From Lycocorax pyrrhopterus obiensis (lineage: Eukaryota > Chordata > Aves > Passeriformes > Paradisaeidae), in assembly GCA_014706295.1 (NCBI GenBank), contig JACSVZ010000008.1, positions 2,801,376 through 2,865,375 of the forward strand: a stretch of DNA of 64,000 nt, given 5' to 3'. The first letter of the stretch is position 1; each line of letters begins with the position of its first letter. Below are positions 61,601 to 64,000 of the stretch, piece by piece. A program made the translations under genes and the position numbers. The notes beneath the pieces are model-generated. The model saw only the letters and a program-made list of their open reading frames with translations, ran no database searches and had not been told where the DNA came from.

Positions 61601-62970
61601 CAGACATGCAGTGGTTGTCTACATGGATTTCCAAAACTTCTGAAAATTCGTAGCCAGCCAGGGCAATAATATCCCATTTTGCTCAGTTGTTCACTGGTGA
61701 TTGCTGGCAGTTACTGTTCCTGACATCACACACTTGCTTTAACATAAAGTTTTATTACAGAGTTATGTTTCTCCACCACTGAGATTTGTTTAAAATGTTT
61801 CCTCATTGCACTAGCAAACATAAACCATCTAGTAGTCATTTTAACATTGATTTTAATGTCTTCTTTTTATATGGGTATTTTATTAAAATTCAAATATTGT
61901 CCTTTCATTTACACCTTTTACAAAGGCATTTTTCTCTTAACTGATGCTTAGCACTGTAAAATCCCCGAAAGTTTAAGGATATGTGTTTAGAAGGCATTTC
62001 ATTATTTAGAATTTAAAATTTTAATGCAGAACTTTTAATTTTGCAAGTAATTTAAGGCCACATTATCTCCAATTTTTATTATTTTAAATACAGTAGAAAG
62101 TTCTTCTCACATTCTTCCACTCTGGTTTGCACATCGCACCATTCAGTGAAATGTGCCAGTGGATAGAAACATGTAGGTAAGGGTTTTTCCTCCCTGAATC
62201 TTCCCCTTTAAATACCATTTCTTGATCCATTTATAAAAGAATCACAAGTTTGGAAGAGGTTTTTTTGTTCCAAATATATTGTGCAGGCAAACAAGTAAAT
62301 TGCAATAACACAACTATTTGCTTGGTTTGGGTTTTTTAATAAAGCATTGGTTGCTTTGCCACTTACAGTAAGTTCTTTTTGAGGCTGGATGTTTGCCTTG
62401 CATCACTTACCTTGACTCTCTCATACTAAAATGATCCTTGCTGAATGGCCATAGGTCTTTGGTGGTAGAAGTATCAAGCCAAAAATTTAGATCAAAAGGA
62501 CAAGAGTTTGCAAGAATATGAAAGTTATAAAACAAAGAGTAAGGTCCAAGCTGACTTATACCTAATGTCTAATAGGCTAAAGCTTTTGATTAAAATATTC
62601 CTAAATTCATACACTCTTTTAAATTCACCCACAATGAATCTCTCTAAACATCCCCAAAAACCTGTTGATTTTGTAGCTTTGAAGTATATGAATCTAGAGT
62701 CTCATTTTCCTGATTGCACATTTAAATCTTCCAGTTCCAGAGAGTATCCTTGAAAAACATTTAATATACAGTCTGGAACTTAATACCATTTTTTCATAAG
62801 CTGCTTTCCCTTCAGCCCTTGATACTTACCAAAAATATTTTAATTGCACCTCATCACCATTCTTTTCTTTCATGCTACAAATGTCTGAGAAAAGCACTAC
62901 AATAGACCACTTTTTTTTTCACAACATCCTGGGTTTCCTTTGATTTTTCACAATATTTCTTTATGCTGAG
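58656..62970. other. No gene recognised; one unexplained frame at 59138-59400 minus
   Basis: Mostly AT-rich unique sequence. A minus-strand frame open between a TAA near 59400 and a stop at 59138 encodes about 85 residues of balanced, protein-like composition (E, N, D, L, K, Q, R). It has no good ATG. I cannot assign it. A transposase relic or a chance frame are both possible. Confidence 0.35.
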
Positions 62971-63406
62971 TGATGCCTTAGGTTTTAACTTTTACATTTT
63001 TTAAATTCTGTACTGTTTAGTGTGCAACTTTGAAGCTTCTTGTAGCCTGTTACTTTCTGCTCTCTCATGCTAGTTAGACATAACAAAGCCTCTCCGGACT
63101 GCTCTTCAAGGACACCTGGACCATCCTGAGCCCAAGGGGTGTAAACCAAGGAGTCTCTGAAGGGGGGTAGCTAAGGGGAATTACATCATTTAACTGGGGT
63201 TTTAATTGGAGAATTGACCCTGATATGCAAATGAACCAAACCTATAAAAGTGTGAAGAACTCGTGACCTGTCGTCCATCTTGGGGTCCATCTTAGCAATA
63301 GCCTCTGGCTCCCCAGGGTGTACCTTGAAGGCCCTTCAAATAAATACCTACTTTTGTTCCTTTACTCTGTCTAGTCTCTGTGTCTAGGAGGCCTGATAAG
63401 GCATCA
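62971..63406 (+). mobile_element. Solo LTR, ERV1-like, TGATGCC/GGCATCA family
   Basis: It starts TGATGCC and ends GGCATCA, the same inverted termini as A and B. A TATA box (CCTATAAAAG near 63242) and AATAAA at 63339-63344 give plus orientation. The body has diverged from A and B, so it is a related subfamily. The flanks end CTGAG and begin GAGAA. Only GAG is shared, so the 4-bp duplication is lost or mutated. No primer site follows, which supports a solo LTR. Confidence 0.8.
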
Positions 63407-63767
63407 GAGAAAATAAAAGGAGGCTCAGGGGGTACCATTTCATTCCCTACAACTGCCAGACAGGAGACTCGAACCAGGTGGGGGCTCTCCCAGGCAACAA
63501 GCAACAGGATATAGAGGAAACAGCCTCAAGTTGTGTCAGGGGATGTTTAGGTTGCATATTAAAGAAAATCTTTTCATGGCAAGGGTTGTTTAGCACTGGA
63601 ACAGGCAGCCCAGGGCAGCGGTGGAGTCACCATTCCTGGACATGTGGGTGTGGCACTTGAGGAAATGGTTTAGTGGTGGCCTTGGCAGTGCCAAGGTGGG
63701 CTGATGGTTGGCCTTGATGATCTTAGAGGTCTTTTCCAATCTTATTGGTTCTGTGATTCTAAGATTT
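63407..63767 (+). mobile_element. CR1 LINE 3' end, plus strand
   Basis: The CR1 blocks run AGGAGGCTCAGGGGGTACC, CTCCCAGGCAACAAGCAACAGG, CAGCCTCAAGTTGTG, GGAACAGGCAGCCCAGGGCAG, GGTGGAGTCACCATTCCTGGA, and TTGATGATCTTAGAGGTC. The tail is CTGTGATTCTAAGATT. It is a different CR1 subfamily from the copies at 12.4, 30.5 and 57.5 kb. It abuts the LTR at 62971-63406 with no spacer. Confidence 0.9.
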
Positions 63768-64000
63768 GGGCAGAGGTAGGGTCATACTTAACTTTTGTTA
63801 GAAACTCTCAGCTGCAGAAGGGGAAGCCCTTTTTTTAATCCTTAGAAAACATTTAGAGTACTGGGAGGGACCAATCTGATTTTTATTTATGCCTCAACAT
63901 GTGTTATTCCTATAAGAGCTGTACATGTCCTGGCAGCCCTGTCCTGGGGAAGTTTTGCCTGGCAGCTGATCAGGACAGAGAAAGCTCCCACGATCGGGCT
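63768..64000. other. No gene recognised at window end
   Basis: The final 230 bp contain no recognisable feature. Confidence 0.5.

Noticed and set aside
63455..63480. tRNA-like GACTCGAACC motif
   Set aside because: It is part of the CR1 copy at 63407-63767. No cloverleaf can be built around it.
1..64000. CRISPR arrays, bacterial operons, plasmid or phage content
   Set aside because: None seen. CR1 elements, ERV LTRs and AT-rich unique spacers mark this as vertebrate (bird) DNA.

Overview
This window looks like nuclear DNA from a bird, most likely a songbird (passerine). The main evidence is five 5'-truncated CR1 LINE copies ending in the avian CR1 tail (variants of ATTCTRTGATTCTA), together with a large set of avian-type endogenous retrovirus (ERV) long terminal repeats (LTRs). 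I found no host protein-coding gene, tRNA, rRNA or CRISPR array. Most long reading frames lie inside repeats or read through GC-rich LTR sequence. Except for one retroviral gag-like frame, they do not look like genes. The rest is AT-rich single-copy sequence typical of an intergenic region or a long intron.

Layout. 0-3.4 kb: unique sequence with a very long near-perfect hairpin (1419-1549). 3.4-6.1 kb: three LTRs (3474-4414 minus, 4721-5073 plus, 5432-6074 minus). 6.1-11.8 kb: unique sequence with one CR1 tail. 11.8-18 kb: an LTR followed by a CR1, then a probable minus-strand LTR at 14.6-15.5 kb and an LTR fragment at 17.7-18.0 kb. 18-29 kb: unique sequence with one plus-strand LTR (24575-25155). 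29.3-31.1 kb: a GC-rich island with a 70-bp tandem duplication, followed by a minus-strand CR1. 31-42 kb: unique sequence with one LTR at 38.4 kb.

The most complex part is 42.1-54.1 kb. A solo LTR (42160-43390) is followed by a nest of elements at 44400-51797. The outer LTR (L1) contains an internal minisatellite of about 40-bp units. Inside that minisatellite sit a gag-bearing but apparently pol-less provirus (E1, 45197-50570) and a solo LTR (K2, 50583-51233). E1 itself carries an ERV1-like solo LTR (A, 45890-46994), and A carries a further solo LTR (S, 46205-46843). All five insertions have perfect target-site duplications that I could read by eye: GCTGG, CCCGTG, GTAC, CTTTTG and GATCCC. 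Downstream are a truncated tRNA-Arg-primed provirus start (52452 to about 53060) and another LTR (53262-54036). 54-63 kb is mostly unique sequence with one CR1 and a degraded LTR. The window ends with a solo LTR directly abutting a CR1 (62971-63767).

The family assignments come from termini, duplication length, primer-binding sites and promoter/poly(A) signals that I read in the sequence. Exact repeat-library names were not checked and are not given.
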